Shown here in pieces: positions 10,739 to 22,770 of a stretch of DNA of 64,000 nucleotides. Both the position numbers and the translations under genes were made by a program. Origin of the DNA: Torymus aiolomorphi (Eukaryota; Arthropoda; Insecta; Hymenoptera; Torymidae); the NCBI GenBank assembly GCA_036365515.1, contig CM070877.1:58272975-58336974 (forward strand). The letters run 5' to 3'. How positions within the stretch are numbered: the stretch's first letter is position 1; every line of letters begins with the position of its first letter. The notes under the pieces were generated by a model. That model had not been told where the DNA came from, did no database searches, and was given only the letters and a program-made list of their open reading frames with translations.

Positions 10739-10755
10739 AGAGAGAGAGAGAGAGA
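10739..10755. repeat. Short GA microsatellite
   Basis: A short run of ga dinucleotides sits immediately upstream of the start codon of the minus-strand ORF, in the position of its 5' leader or promoter. Confidence 0.6.
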
Positions 10756-10849
10756 TCTTGTCGTGTCGAAAACTTGCGGTAGACCGGAGGACAGCAGGGT
10801 GCTCTAACCATCATTTTTGTAAAAGTTTGTGAAAACTGAAGCATAAGCT

Positions 10850-11430
10850 ACAGTCTTATCACGTCTAGAGTCTGTAGAAACTTGCAGAAAATCGGATTCT
10901 GGATTCATATTACACATGACGGAGGAAGTAGAAATTATTTTTCAAATAACTTCTAAAATCATGCGATAATAAGAGATGGAACAAAACCCTCGGTTTACTC
11001 TTATTACGTCTGGCGAATACTCTAAAATTCTTTTCTCACGAAAACATTCAATCTCAGCCAATATCAGAAACATTTGTCTACTATATTATCCAAATAATTT
11101 ATAAATGATTTGAGAAAAGTTCATATAAGCACTGATTCAGCGGTTGTACAGCGTTTTACCCAAGAAATATTTTAAATTATTAGTTTATGTTTAATTATTG
11201 TTTATTTAAGTTTATTTATTACAAAACTATGTTTAGGAAATGTCTATTTATTAATTTTACATAAAAAGTTAATATTAATATAAAATTAAATCGACCCGAG
11301 TTAGCAGAGAAACATCTGAGTGAGTAGGTTTATTAAAAAGCTACAAAAATAGAATGATAACAACTGCATTAGGGGTCATCCCACTAGCACACGTTAAGGG
11401 GATGCCGTATACCGACATTACACCCTACAT
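10850..11430. other. No gene or recognised repeat
   Basis: AT-rich unique-looking sequence. I see no open frame with a supported product and no repeat shared with other parts of the window, except the word gggatgccgtat near 11400, which resembles a reversed word near 23785. Confidence 0.4.
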
Positions 11431-11439
11431 TGCCGACAC

Positions 11440-11935
11440 AGTGCAAAAACGAAGTTGACGCACAATCTTATGCTTGTATAGAATGGTTTACAGCACATGA
11501 CCCCGACAGGAAACGTCAAACAAATCCAAAATTTGAAAAATCAGAAGTGCCCATATACGCTGTACTCTGGTTCGGACGACTTTATTGCATTTTACTTGAA
11601 ATAACAAGATCATATCATGGAAAAGCGAAGTTGATGCACAAACTTGTTCTTCGTAGAATAATTATAAGTACTTTATGTCAAGAGAACACGCGAAATAAGG
11701 CTGCAATTTGAAAAATCAGAAGTACCCATGCATACCATAAACTCTCTCGGACACCTTATTATTCTATACATGAAAAAACAAGAGTCATATAATGAAAACC
11801 CGAAGTTGACGCACAATCTTATTCTTACGTAGAATAAGTTAAAGTATCTTGCCACAAGAAAAAACTTTAAATAAAGCTGAAATTTGAAAAATCAGAAGTT
11901 TGCATATATTGACTGAGAAGCAGACAAAATGCTAT
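11440..11935. repeat. Tandem repeat of about 180 bp, three units
   Basis: The words gaagttgacgcacaatctta, tagaata and aatttgaaaaatcagaagt recur in the same order near 11449, 11627 and 11800, giving a period of about 170-180 bp. The units are clearly diverged. The ORF at 11430-11711 spans the repeat and is not considered a gene. Confidence 0.7.
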
Positions 11936-12039
11936 GAAAAAGATACCTTCCAAATTTCAATGACAGGTGGCGCTGTAAGCAAAGTCAGATAGAAAAATTA
12001 GTGGACATGAAGCGGGATATTTAAATATGAATTTGAATA

Positions 12040-14400
12040 TAAATATTTTGAACTCGTTTCTTTCAAAGTATGGACTGCAAATGTCCAATAAAGACAGTCT
12101 ATTATTTAATTTTACAATTTTTATCGTAAAAAACATTATTTCGTCAACAAACAAATCATAATTTCACACAATGTGTGCCTGGGAACGCTCAAAAGGATAT
12201 TAACAAAAAAAGTTACGCGGTCGTTTTTTGCCAAATATGGCCAGCAAATGTTCGATAAAGACAGTCTATCATTTAATTTAACAATTTTTATCGTAAACAC
12301 TATTATTTTATCAATAAATAAATCATAATATCGATTATAGTGGAACTCGGAAGACTGAATAGGATTTTGACAAAAAAAGTTTAGCAGACATTTGTACAGA
12401 ATATGACCAGCAAATGTTTAATAAACAAAGCCCAATCTTTAATTTAACAATTTTCATTGTAAAAACAATTATTTTACTAACAAACAAATCATAATATATG
12501 GCTCAATATGTACTCGCAGAGGCTGAACAGGATTTTGACAAAAAAAGTTTCACGGTCGTTTGTTGCCAAATATGGCCAGCAAATATCCGATAAAGACATT
12601 CTATTATTTAACTTACAAATTTTTATTGTAAAAACAATTATTTTATCAACAAACTAATCATAATATCGATGAAAGTGGAACTGGGAAGGCTGAACAGGAT
12701 TTTGACAAAAAATGTTTCACAGTCGTTTGTTGCCAAATATGGCCAGCTAATATCCGATAAAGACATTGAATTTTTTAACTTAACAATTTTTATTGCAAAA
12801 GCAAATATTTTATCAACAAACAAATCATAATAATATCGATGAAGTGGAACTGAGAAGGCTGAACAGGATTTTGACAAAAAAAGTTTCGCAGACATTTGTA
12901 CAGAATATGACCAGCAAATGTTTAATAAACAAAGCCTAATGTTTAATTTAACAATTTTCATTGTAAAAACCATTATTTTACTAACAAACAAATCATAATA
13001 TATTGCTCAATATATACCCGCAGAGGCTGAACAGGATTTTGACAAAAAAAAGTTTCACGGTCGTTTGTTGCCAAACGTAGCCAGCAAATGTCCGATAAAG
13101 ACATTCTATTATTTAACTAAACAATTTTTATTGCAAAAGCAATTATTTTATCAACAAACAAATCATAATATCGATGAAAGTGGAACTGAGAAGGCTCAAC
13201 AGGATTTTGACAAAAAAAGTTTTACGCTCGTTCATGCCAAATATGGCCAACAAATGTCCGATAAAGACATTCTATTATTTAACTTAACAATTTTCATAGT
13301 AAAAACAATTATTTTACTAACAAACAAATCATGACATCGATGAAAGTGGAACTGGGAAGGCTGAACAGAATTTTGACAAAAAAGTTTCAGGCTCGTTGGT
13401 GCCTAATATGGCCAGCAAATGTCCGATAAAGACATTCTATTATTTAACTTAACAATTGTATTGTAAAAACAATTATTTTACTAACAAACAAATCATGATA
13501 TCGAGGAAACTGGAACTGGGAATGCTACGCAGAATTTTGACAAAAAGAGTTTCAGGCTCGTTGGTGCCAAATATAGCCAGCAAATGTCCGACAAAGACAT
13601 TCTATTATTTAACTAAACCCTTTTCATTGTAAAAACAATTATTTTACTAACAAACAAATCATGATATCGATGAAAGTGGATCTGAGAAGGCTGAGCAGGA
13701 TTTTGACAAAAAAAGTTTCGCAGACATTTCTATTGAATATAACCAGTAAATATTTAGTGAACGAAGTCAAATGTTTAATTTAACAATTCTCATTGTAAAA
13801 AAAATTATTTTACTATCAAACAAATCATAATATATTGCTCAATATGTACCCGCAGAGGCTGAACAGGATTTTGACAAAAAGAAGTTTCACGGTCGTTTGT
13901 TGCCTAATGTGGCCAGCAAATGTCCGATAAAGACATTCTATTATTCAACTATACAATTTTTATTGCAAAAACAATTATTTTACTAACAAACAAATCATGA
14001 TATCGCGGAAAGTGGAACTGGGAATGCTGCACAGAATTTTGATGAAAAGAGTTACAGGCTCGTTGATGCCAAATATGGCTAACAAATGTCCGACAAAGAC
14101 GTTCTATTGTTTAACTTAACAATTTTCATTGTAAAAACAATTATTTTACCGGCAAACAAATCATGATATCGATGAAAGTGGAACTGGGAAGGCTGAACAG
14201 GATTTGACAAAAAAAGTTTGGCAGACATTTCTACTGAATATAATCAGAAATACTTAGTGAACGAAGTCAAATGTTTAATTTAACAATTCTTATTGTAAAA
14301 AAAATTATTTTACTAACAAACAAATCATAATATATTGCTCAATGTGTACCCGCAGAGGCTGAACAGGATTTTGACAAAAAAAGTTTCGCGGTCATTACGA
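12040..14400. repeat. Tandem satellite, about 168-bp monomer, roughly 14 copies
   Basis: The marker aacaggattttgacaaaaa recurs about every 165-172 bp from 12360 to 14375. Each monomer also contains gccagcaaatgtccgataaa, attattttactaacaaa and caaatcat. Two monomer types alternate irregularly (one with cagacattt...aataaacaaag, one with cggtcgtttgttgccaaa), which hints at a higher-order arrangement. Open frames here (12638-12991, 13065-13334) are repeat translations, not genes. Confidence 0.9.
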
Positions 14401-14519
14401 AAACCCTCTTTTAGGTTCTCGGAATTTCTTTGGAGATGATTTTGTCAAAGTTTCAAAACTGAAATCATAACTGTAATCAAGTTATTTAATTTTTTAATCA
14501 CATTTTTATCTAATAATTG

Positions 14520-15850
14520 AATATAAGCTTGCCGTATGACGTAGCGCCGCCTGCATGCGCGGCCGCTCGCGTTACTACTGCCAAATCCGCAATCGGGCGC
14601 CGGCGGCCGATTCACCGGTGTCGCCGTGTGTGCGTCGGCACGTGTGACAATATCATGCTGCGCGGCTCTCGTCGTTGACAATGGCGGCGGTAGTATGATG
14701 TCCTGCTATTACGTGTTCTCCACTTGATGTCCAGTGGCTTGGTGATAACTCATGCAATGTACTGATTTTGATGAGGTAGCAACATAGGTAAGCCCTTGTT
14801 CGTTCCCCACTCTCTGTTCATTAGACTGACGGCCCTTGTTGTATCTACAGGCTGGGTCAAGTAGATATATTGACGACCACAACGGCTGCAGACTGTCTCC
14901 ATGGCCTACTATTACATTTTTAGTAAGTTTGTTACGCAATATATAAAACTGACTGTAGGACTGTAACTAATAGCGACGACTTAACCTTAAATTTTCTTCT
15001 GCACTTTTTCCAAAGCAATTACTTATACTAAATATATATTGTTTTTACAGAGGGCGAAGGGCTCTTGCAGATATCCTCACGCCATCAGACAGACAGTACG
15101 ATGTTAGCATGGCTACGGGCGTCCTGCTTCGGGGAAAATCGTCATTGTCCTCGTGTCCAGGGACAGTACAGCTGACTACGAGAAGGCGAATGGTTTCTGT
15201 CTTCTAGGTATAACTCCAGGTATGTACCGTATCATGCACGTGAATATATCACTACTGCAGCTAATAGCGACAACCTAACCTCAAATGCTCCTTTCAACTT
15301 TTGCCGAAGCATGACTTCTTCAGCACTTTCTCTGCAACAAATCAATTACGTTTACTAATTATATATTATTTCTGCAGTTGGCGAAATGCTCCTGCCGATG
15401 TCTTCACGCCATCTTCCATCGCTTGCTTTTCGCTGTCACTGAGACCGACTTGCAGGGAAAGGTAGAAGTGTACCACGTATCAGAGTCCACGGTCACGTTA
15501 AGCTCGGCAGCAACCACCATCTGAGCTATATCCTCAGGTACGTAGTTTGCGTTAAGAACGCGTGTTTTACAGCTAAAAGTATCACCTACCCTCCAAGCTT
15601 TCTCTCCCCTTTTGCTGAAACGTGGGTAGTCATTGCTCTTGCCGACCTGAGCTATTACCGTTGATAACTATCTTTTTCTGTCTAAGGCGAAGTGCTCCCG
15701 CAGACAGCTATACACCATCAATTCTCTACGCTAGCAAATCTCGTAGGTCACCTCAGAGGCTGAGAATATGGAAACTTTGGTTGATCCTGCAGTTCCTCCC
15801 ATGAGACCGTCGTCGGTGAAGCAACCTACGCTGGGGTCAAAAGTAAATAT
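14520..15850 (+). other. Exon-like modular locus, copy A
   Basis: GC-richer blocks of about 70-200 bp alternate with AT-rich stretches and are bordered by good splice-like sites. Examples are donors catag|gtaagc (about 14789), ttta|gtaagt (about 14919), ctccag|gtatgt (about 15221) and cctcag|gtacgt (about 15537), and acceptors ctacag (about 14850), tttttacag (about 15051), tttctgcag (about 15378) and ctaag (about 15685). Three blocks begin with variants of ggcgaagtgctcctgcagat, so the exon-like module itself is repeated. No long open frame runs through the joined blocks. This could be a spliced non-coding RNA or the remains of a coding gene. Confidence 0.45.
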
Positions 15851-15949
15851 ATTACAGTGTAAATAATTTACATACGTAGTAAGGTCTATTACTTTTTTTT
15901 AGGTGTATTTTGTATATTTGTAGATGAGATAAGATGTCTTCCAAGTATA

Positions 15950-16350
15950 GATTCAGAGTGTTTGACTTATTTCGGGATTAAATCAATGTACATTTGATAA
16001 ATAATGTTATGTACAATACTATACATTATTTATTCAAATTTTTATGCCTATATTTTTTATGAAACGTAGTGCGGAACATTTTTTTTGGTCAAAATCCTGT
16101 TCAGCCTTTCATGGTATAGATTAAAGGGGTGTTTGACTCTTGTGGAGATTAACTAGACGTTTTCATTATAAATAATTTTATGGACAATAATATACATTAT
16201 TTATTTTATATTTTATGTTTATATTTTGGATAGAAACTACGGCGTAAATATTTTTGTCAAAATCCTGTTGAGTCTTTCTGGGTATAAATTGATTGAAAGT
16301 GAGTTTGACTATTCGGCAATAAATAAATGCTAGGTACAATGTGTTTATGC
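15950..16350. repeat. Inverted, diverged monomers of the 168-bp satellite
   Basis: The reverse complement of the satellite marker, gtcaaaatcctgttcagcctt and close variants, appears near 16090 and 16256 with about 170-bp spacing. These monomers are in the opposite orientation to the 12.0-14.4 kb array and lie on the other side of locus A, so locus A is bracketed by satellite in inverted orientation. Confidence 0.65.
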
Positions 16351-16429
16351 ATAATTTGTTTATATTCCTCTGTCGGGATTAGTTTTTTCCATAAGTTTAG
16401 ATTTTTTATACATAAATTAAACAATCTCG

Positions 16430-18722
16430 GCGAGAGATGGCCGTGTGATACTCAAGTGGAAATGTCTATGTTACTGTCCAAGCCGCAACAGCCGGGCGTA
16501 GACGGCCGATCCGCCGATGTCTCCGTGTGCGCGTCGGCGCATGTGACAATATCGTGCGGTGCGGCTCTCGTCGATGACAACGGCAGCAGTAGTACGGTAT
16601 CCAGGTATTCTGTGTTCTCCGCTTAAATCACAGGGGCCTAGTGGTAACTGGTTCGCGAAAGCAAGGTACTGATTTCGGTGAGGAAGTAACATAGGTAAGC
16701 GGTTCTTAGATACTAACCTCTCTACTCATTAGACTGACGGCCCTTCTTGTGTTTACAGGCTGGATCAAGTAGATAGATTAACGACCACAACAGCTACAGA
16801 CTGTCTTCCTGGTCTTACTATTATATTTCTAGTATACCATAAGACTGATTACCGAATAGGGACGACCTAACCTAAAATTATTTTCTGAGCTTTTACTAAA
16901 GCGTGACTTCTTCAGCACTCACTTTGCGCAAAGCATATTACTTTTACTGAATGCATATGGTTTTTGCATAAGGCGAAGTGCTCCTGCAGATGTCCGAACG
17001 CCGTTGGTCAGACTGTACGGTGTTAAGGGGGCTAGACACCTTGTTTCTCTGAAATAAGAAGTCACATTTTAATACATAAATGTAAACTAATTATTTCATA
17101 CTTTTTACATATAAAAGTGGGTATATTTACCTTCCCTTAAAACTTTCTCCGATGGGCCTTTTAAATGGTCCAGAACCATAGTCATCGATGAAACAAGTTT
17201 TTTCACTATCCGTAAGCTTTGAAATTTTCCTGTGGATGGATTGACCAGATTTGAACTAAATTACTCCTGAATAGTATAATTCTCATATGAGTGTAGGGAT
17301 TTAGGATTAAATGTCGGAAAAAATTTTTACATCAGAGAAATTATGAAAAAATATAAAAAATTTAAAAAAATTTAAAAAAAAAAACTCTTGAAAAACAGCA
17401 CAATTTTTTTTTTCTCATTAGATAAAAAATCCCTACACTCATATGAGAATTATACTATTCAGGAGTAATTTAGTTCAAATCTGAAGTCAATCCATCCACA
17501 GGAAAATTTCAAAGCTTACGGATAGTGAAAAAACTTGTTTCATCGATGACTATGGTTCTGGACCATATAAAAGGCCCATCGGAGAAAGTTTTAAGGTAAG
17601 GTAAATATACCCACTTTTATATGTAAAAAGTATGAAATAATTAGTTTACATTTATGTATTAAAATGTGACTTCTTATTTCAGAGAAAAAAGGTGTCTAGC
17701 CCCCTTAATATGGCTACCAGCGTGCCGCTCTCGGAAAAATTATCATTGTCTTGAGGGCGAATGGCTTCTGTCTTCTTGTTTATAACTCCAGGTAGCGACG
17801 ACCTAACCTCAAATTCTTCTCTACTTTTTTTACGAAAGCCAAATCATGATTTCTTCAACACTTTCTCGGCCACGAAGCAATTATGTTTACTATGGCGAAG
17901 TGTTCCTGCAGATGTCTTCACGCCGTACCAACAGCTGCCAACTTCCATCGCTTGCTTTTCGCTGTCACTGAGACCGACGTGCAGGAAAAGGAAGAAATGT
18001 ACCTCTTAGAAGGGTGCAAGTGCACATGAAGGTCAGCGGTCACCACCTCCTCAGCTATATCCTCAAGTGAGTAGTTTGCGTTAAGAACACGTGCATTCAG
18101 TTCAAATTTACGTCTATCTGTTCTCCTCACCCCTAATGTTAGAAAAGTTATTTATATACTTTGTTCTGCTTAAAGTGCAGAGTTCCTGCAGATGACCACA
18201 CATTTCAATGATTGTACTCTCCTCGAAGGCGGCCGGTGCAGCTACAATTTTCCAAGGATATCACTGAGTGGGAGTGGCGGTGATGGTGCAGTTGAATCAA
18301 GCGCAACATTCCGCAACAGACTCGGGTAAGTACCACGCTGCGGATTGGGACCTTATTCTGTAGTATAGCTGAACTGAGTCTCTAATCCTGGCAGTTAGAT
18401 ACTGCTCTCCCCCATTCCTAATGCTTGCTTGACACATTATTTATATACTCTGTTCTGTCTAAAACGAAGAGCTCCCGCAGAAGACAACACGTCTTCACAT
18501 AATGCAACTATAACGTCCTGACAACATCAGGGGATGGGAAGTGACGACATCATTTACATTCATCACTGCTGCTGCAGACATTTTTGTATCTCCAAGCCCG
18601 TATATCTCGATACCATCCACGCATCGCTGCTGCACAAAACATGTGCGCAAATCAGAGCTGCTTGAGGTCAGTCGTTGCAATTATTTGTATGATATTGCAT
18701 ATTATCGTAAAATACTGCAGTA
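16430..18722 (+). other. Exon-like modular locus, copy B (paralogue of 14520-15850)
   Basis: It matches copy A over several hundred bases: the cgtgtg.gcgtcggc block, gtaacatag|gtaagc, gactgacggccctt.ttgt, tttacag|gctgg.tcaagtagat, and the gcgaagtgctcctgcagatgt module at about 16972, 17895 and (diverged) 18180 and 18470. It is disrupted by a 678-bp TTAA MITE at 17027-17704 inside one exon-like block. At about 17795 the donor seen in A (ccag|gtatgt) is altered (ccaggtagcg) by a deletion, and at 17893 the acceptor context is lost. It extends further downstream than A, with donor-like cggg|taagt at 18327 and gag|gtcagt at 18667. Confidence 0.45.
17027..17704. mobile_element. TTAA-flanked palindromic MITE (678 bp)
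   Basis: The ends are GGGGGCTAGACACCTTG on the left and its complement on the right, and the inverted arms run about 300 bp each with few mismatches. TTAA at 17023-17026 and 17705-17708 is the target duplication, so it was probably moved by a piggyBac-type transposase. Copy A of the host locus shows the uninterrupted site near 15095-15110. No coding capacity. Confidence 0.85.
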
Positions 18723-18849
18723 ATTGACAATTTCTCGATTAATTTGCAGTGGTAGATCATTTTAAAAATTTGGCATGATATTGATATAAGTATTTTTTTA
18801 TTTATCGATTATTGATAATTCTTTACTGATCTTCAGTATAATATTATAT

Positions 18850-18850
18850 C

Positions 18851-18906
<56 letters not shown>

Positions 18907-19323
18907 GTTTTATGTTAGTTTCCAGGACATTCCAGATGTTTAACGTTGGTTTCGGGGACATTTGTTAGTTTTGGGGACAGTCCCTAAATCTACATATGTT
19001 TAACGTCAGTTTTGAGGACATCGGCCCCCATAAGAGACATTATTCCTTTAGTCACGTATAGGTATACAGTAACATGGGGTCCTGGGAACTAACGAATAAT
19101 ATATATATATATATATATATAGATATAAACTTGTATAACGTTAGTTCCCAGGACCCCATGTTACTGTATACCTATACGTGACTAAAGAAATAATGTCTCT
19201 TATGGGGGCCGATGTCCTCAAAACTGACGTTAAACATATGTAGATTCAGGGACTGTCCCCAAAACTAACAAATGTCCCCGAAACCAACGTTAAACATCTG
19301 GAATGTCCTGGAAACTAACATAA

Positions 19324-19370
<47 letters not shown>

Positions 19371-19372
19371 GA
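18850..19372. repeat. Palindrome flanked by and centred on TA microsatellites
   Basis: Arms of about 185-195 bp (roughly 18903-19090 and 19133-19328) are nearly perfect inverted copies that include gttagtttccaggacattcc and catggggtcctgggaacta. TA runs lie at both outer edges (18855-18902, 19328-19368) and in the centre (about 19097-19122). It may be a MITE that targets TA. Confidence 0.8.
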
Positions 19373-19375
19373 TAT

Positions 19376-20264
19376 CAATATTAATATTTGTTCACTTATC
19401 TATGTACAATCAAATGCAAGTGCCAGAATTTTGCATGATTTTACTCAATGTGGCAGTATTTAATGATTTTGAACTGATCTGTAATCAAATGTTGCTTTTA
19501 TGACTTTGTATGTTATGCTGTATGTATTTGAAGATAAGCTGCCTCAGTTACTGTTCTGTGAGTAAGACGTTATCTCTTTAACATCATGTGGCTAGACACC
19601 TATAGTGCCAATCAACTTTAGCAATAAATGTTATTGTCTCTTCAGCTGGTGAGTATTTGCCTTGGTAGATTTTATAATACCACTGCGCGTATTTCGGTTT
19701 GTTTATCACTCTACCTATTTTTTGGAAATCTGTCACCAGTGGCGCTGATGGTAAGTCTACTCAGTCGAATATTTTCAACGTCATACTGTTTAGGTTGTTG
19801 CTTCAGCAATGTATGCTTCTTTCAGCTTAGGCAGAAAGGATTATGAAGTTGTTGGTTGCATGCGTGAGTAACCTCCAAGAGCATTTACAGAGAAATTTAG
19901 CAGCTGTCACGTTTAAACTACTATTTCTTGTTATTCTTTTGCACGTCATGCAATGGGTGACTCTAGTTCAACTAATTCTTTTCTTTGTATTATAGATACA
20001 ATATAGTATAATATGAGAAAGATAGAAATCTGCAAGACTGAAGGAATGCAAGAGGAGTCGTCAAAAAGCCAATGTCAATAATTTGGCAGGGCCAGCTCAA
20101 TTTCTATTTCCATCACCTAATCATCATTGGAATTAAAAACAATTGTTTTACTTTTTCAAGAAATCATTCAACAAGCATAAGGCGCTAGGCAAGTCGCGGT
20201 GCTCGCGGCTGCGGAGTAGCGTGCGGCACCTGAGCTGCCCAATTTACCATTATTACAATTACAG
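19376..20264. other. No gene or recognised repeat
   Basis: Unique-looking sequence of moderate AT content. The short open frames (19628-19846 and others) have no recognisable domain. I see no tandem or inverted structure here. Confidence 0.4.
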
Positions 20265-20407
20265 TTCCTTCAAATAGGTCTGGTACCTATAATAAAGGAA
20301 TTTCTATGATGGAAGAAGCGTTCATCTGAAAATAGGTCTGGCACCTATAACAATGAATTTTTATGAAAGAAAAAGTATTGACATCAAAATAGGTTTGGTA
20401 CCTATAA

Positions 20408-21677
20408 TAATAGTACATTACGGTACAAGTGACGAAAGTTGAAGTTCCGCCACTGCGTGAAGTGTACCGTATACTATTTTTCTTGATGTCCGGTGGAAAG
20501 TACGTTTGCCACTGACAATGATAACGCACCCGACGGGCTCGAGAGCATTGAGTTCGATGCCCGCCCCCGACATTTGCGGCACGAGCGCAGCGAGTGCTGC
20601 TGGTCGGGGGGGCGGGCATCGAAAACATCACGTGCATAATTTTAATAAGTGAATTTTATTGAAGATTATGTAAAATATTTTTATTTTACGTGCAATTGTT
20701 ACAATTGATACACGTACAATTATTAAACATGCGGTACTTTTGCTCCATTTGCAGCAACAAAGTCAACTACTTTATTTGTATCTGAAAAAATAAATGATCA
20801 CTCAAGAAATTCTCACAAAAAGTGCGACATTATTAACGAACAATCTTTTATCCATTTCACAAATTAAAGCAATATAAATCACTTGTATACCCGATGGGCC
20901 GCATTGATTCTGACAATGCATACCCCGTTAGTGACTGTCACACATAATATTTAAATCGTTAACATACCTCGAAAATGATATGAACATTCAAAAGGTTATG
21001 TGTGAGTGCCACTAACGGGACATGCATTGCTAAAATCAATGTCCATCGGGTGTACCTTGATGATCAGAAGTGATAGTTTTTGTTGTAAATATAGGTTAAT
21101 GACTTTGAATATGTTGACAAAACCTCTAAAACAATCTATTAATAAAGTCTACAGTTGCCTAGTTACCAACTCAGAATCAATGGTTAAATGTCCTTCTTTC
21201 GCCATCAAAAACAATGACGAAACCACGTACTTTCCACCAGGGCATCAAGAAAACAAATTTTATCCCCATCTCAACAAAAATGGCTTCTTTTTTCCCTTAA
21301 AAGCGCGACAAAAGTTAGATTTTTTCCCTCTTTCAAGAAATTTAACGTTTGCGGGAAATATGACGATATTTCCCGCAAAAGAGGGAAATGTGGCCATATT
21401 TACCTGTTTACTCCCAAGAACGGGAAATATGGCCATATTTCTTGCTTTTGCAAAACATATGTAAATTTCATATAAACAGCCAAATATCAATAAATAACAC
21501 TAATTAATATTAAAAGTGGCCACAGTTGAGATGGCAATAAAGTACTATATGTAACTCGGGAGAAAAGTCGATGATTCTCTCGGGTGATCACTGTCCTCGC
21601 TTCGCTTCGCTCGCTCGGGCATTAACCCACCAGCGGGAATCAAGAGCGACTTTTCTCCCTTGTTACATAATGTACTA
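20408..21677. mobile_element. MITE composite with TAGTACATTA ends inserted in the satellite
   Basis: The left end reads tagtacattacggtacaag and the right end ttgttacataatgtacta, giving inverted TAGTACATTA termini. The right 139 bp (21539-21677) is a second copy of the small MITE at 5017-5171. Further in, ttcttgatgtccggtggaaagtac (about 20485) is inversely repeated near 21230. A local run of tgggaaatatggccatatttc words lies at 21350-21445. I find no transposase. The frames at 21006-21464 and 21260-21490 are chance frames in repeats. Confidence 0.6.
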
Positions 21678-22232
21678 TTATGAAAGAAAAAGTATTTACC
21701 TTCAAATAGGTCTGGTACCTATAATAAAGGAATTTGGATCGAAAAAGGAACATTTCTCTGAACGTAGGTCTACTACCTATAATAATAAATTTTTATGAAA
21801 GAAAAAACATTGACCCCAAAATAGGTCTGGTACCTATAAAGGAATTTTGAAGTATAATAAAGAAATTCTGTGGAAGAAAAAGCATTTACATTCAAATAGG
21901 TCTGGTACCTGTAATAAAGGAATTTTTATGAAAGAAGAATTTTGCTGAAAATAAGTCTGGCACCTATAACAATGAATTTTCATGAAAGAAGAAGCATTGA
22001 CATCACAATAGGTCTGGTACCTATAATAACAAAATTTTATGAAAGAAACAGCATTTACCTTCATATAGGTCTGGTGCCTATAATAAAGGAATTTGGATGG
22101 AAAAAGGAACGTTTATCTCAAAGTAGGTCTAGTACCAATAACAAGAAATTTTTATGAAAGAAAAAAGCTTGAACCCAAAATAAGTCTGGCACATATAATA
22201 AAGAAATTCTATGGAAGCAAATGCATTCACCT

Positions 22233-22698
22233 TGTGACGTAGGAATCGGACGCGATGAACTGTTCTACCTAGACTTACCGCTGTCTCTCTAACTAAGCAT
22301 CTTCCTCGATCGGAGTGTTACTTATCCGACCTCCGCATCAATAAAATGCAGGAGTCCGCTCGCAGCCATCTTTCTAACCTGGGCGACAGCTTCTCGTCTC
22401 CTCCGAAGAGGGCGAATCCACGCTGAAAATGGGTGAATGCGCAGTGCGGGGAATTTCGGAAGGAGCGCGCATGCAAATAATCGTAGGCAAAGCGAGTACA
22501 GTATAGATCCTTTATTGATCTTCAGATTACATCAATCGGGCACCCGCTCCGTTTTCGTGTGTCATGGGCGCGTTATATCTACGCTTAGTTCTCGCGTGTA
22601 TTATGTGAGCGGTCATCTGCGCAGCAGTCTGCAAGGAGCGAGCGGGCTGGATGGTATGCTCAGATAGCGATAGCATAATAAATCTTTTACGCAGTCGC

Positions 22699-22770
<72 letters not shown>

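Noticed and set aside
9897..10844. Plus-strand ORFs, one of 269 codons, opposite the minus-strand gene
   Set aside because: They are shadows of the 261-codon minus-strand frame. Their composition is irregular, and the minus frame has the coherent acidic and cysteine-rich domains.
12638..13334. ORFs of up to 117 codons in the satellite array
   Set aside because: They run across monomer boundaries and repeat with the satellite period.
21006..21490. Plus-strand ORF of 152 codons and its minus-strand counterpart in the MITE composite
   Set aside because: Low-complexity words (gggaaatatggccatattt) make both frames open; no domain or start context supports either.
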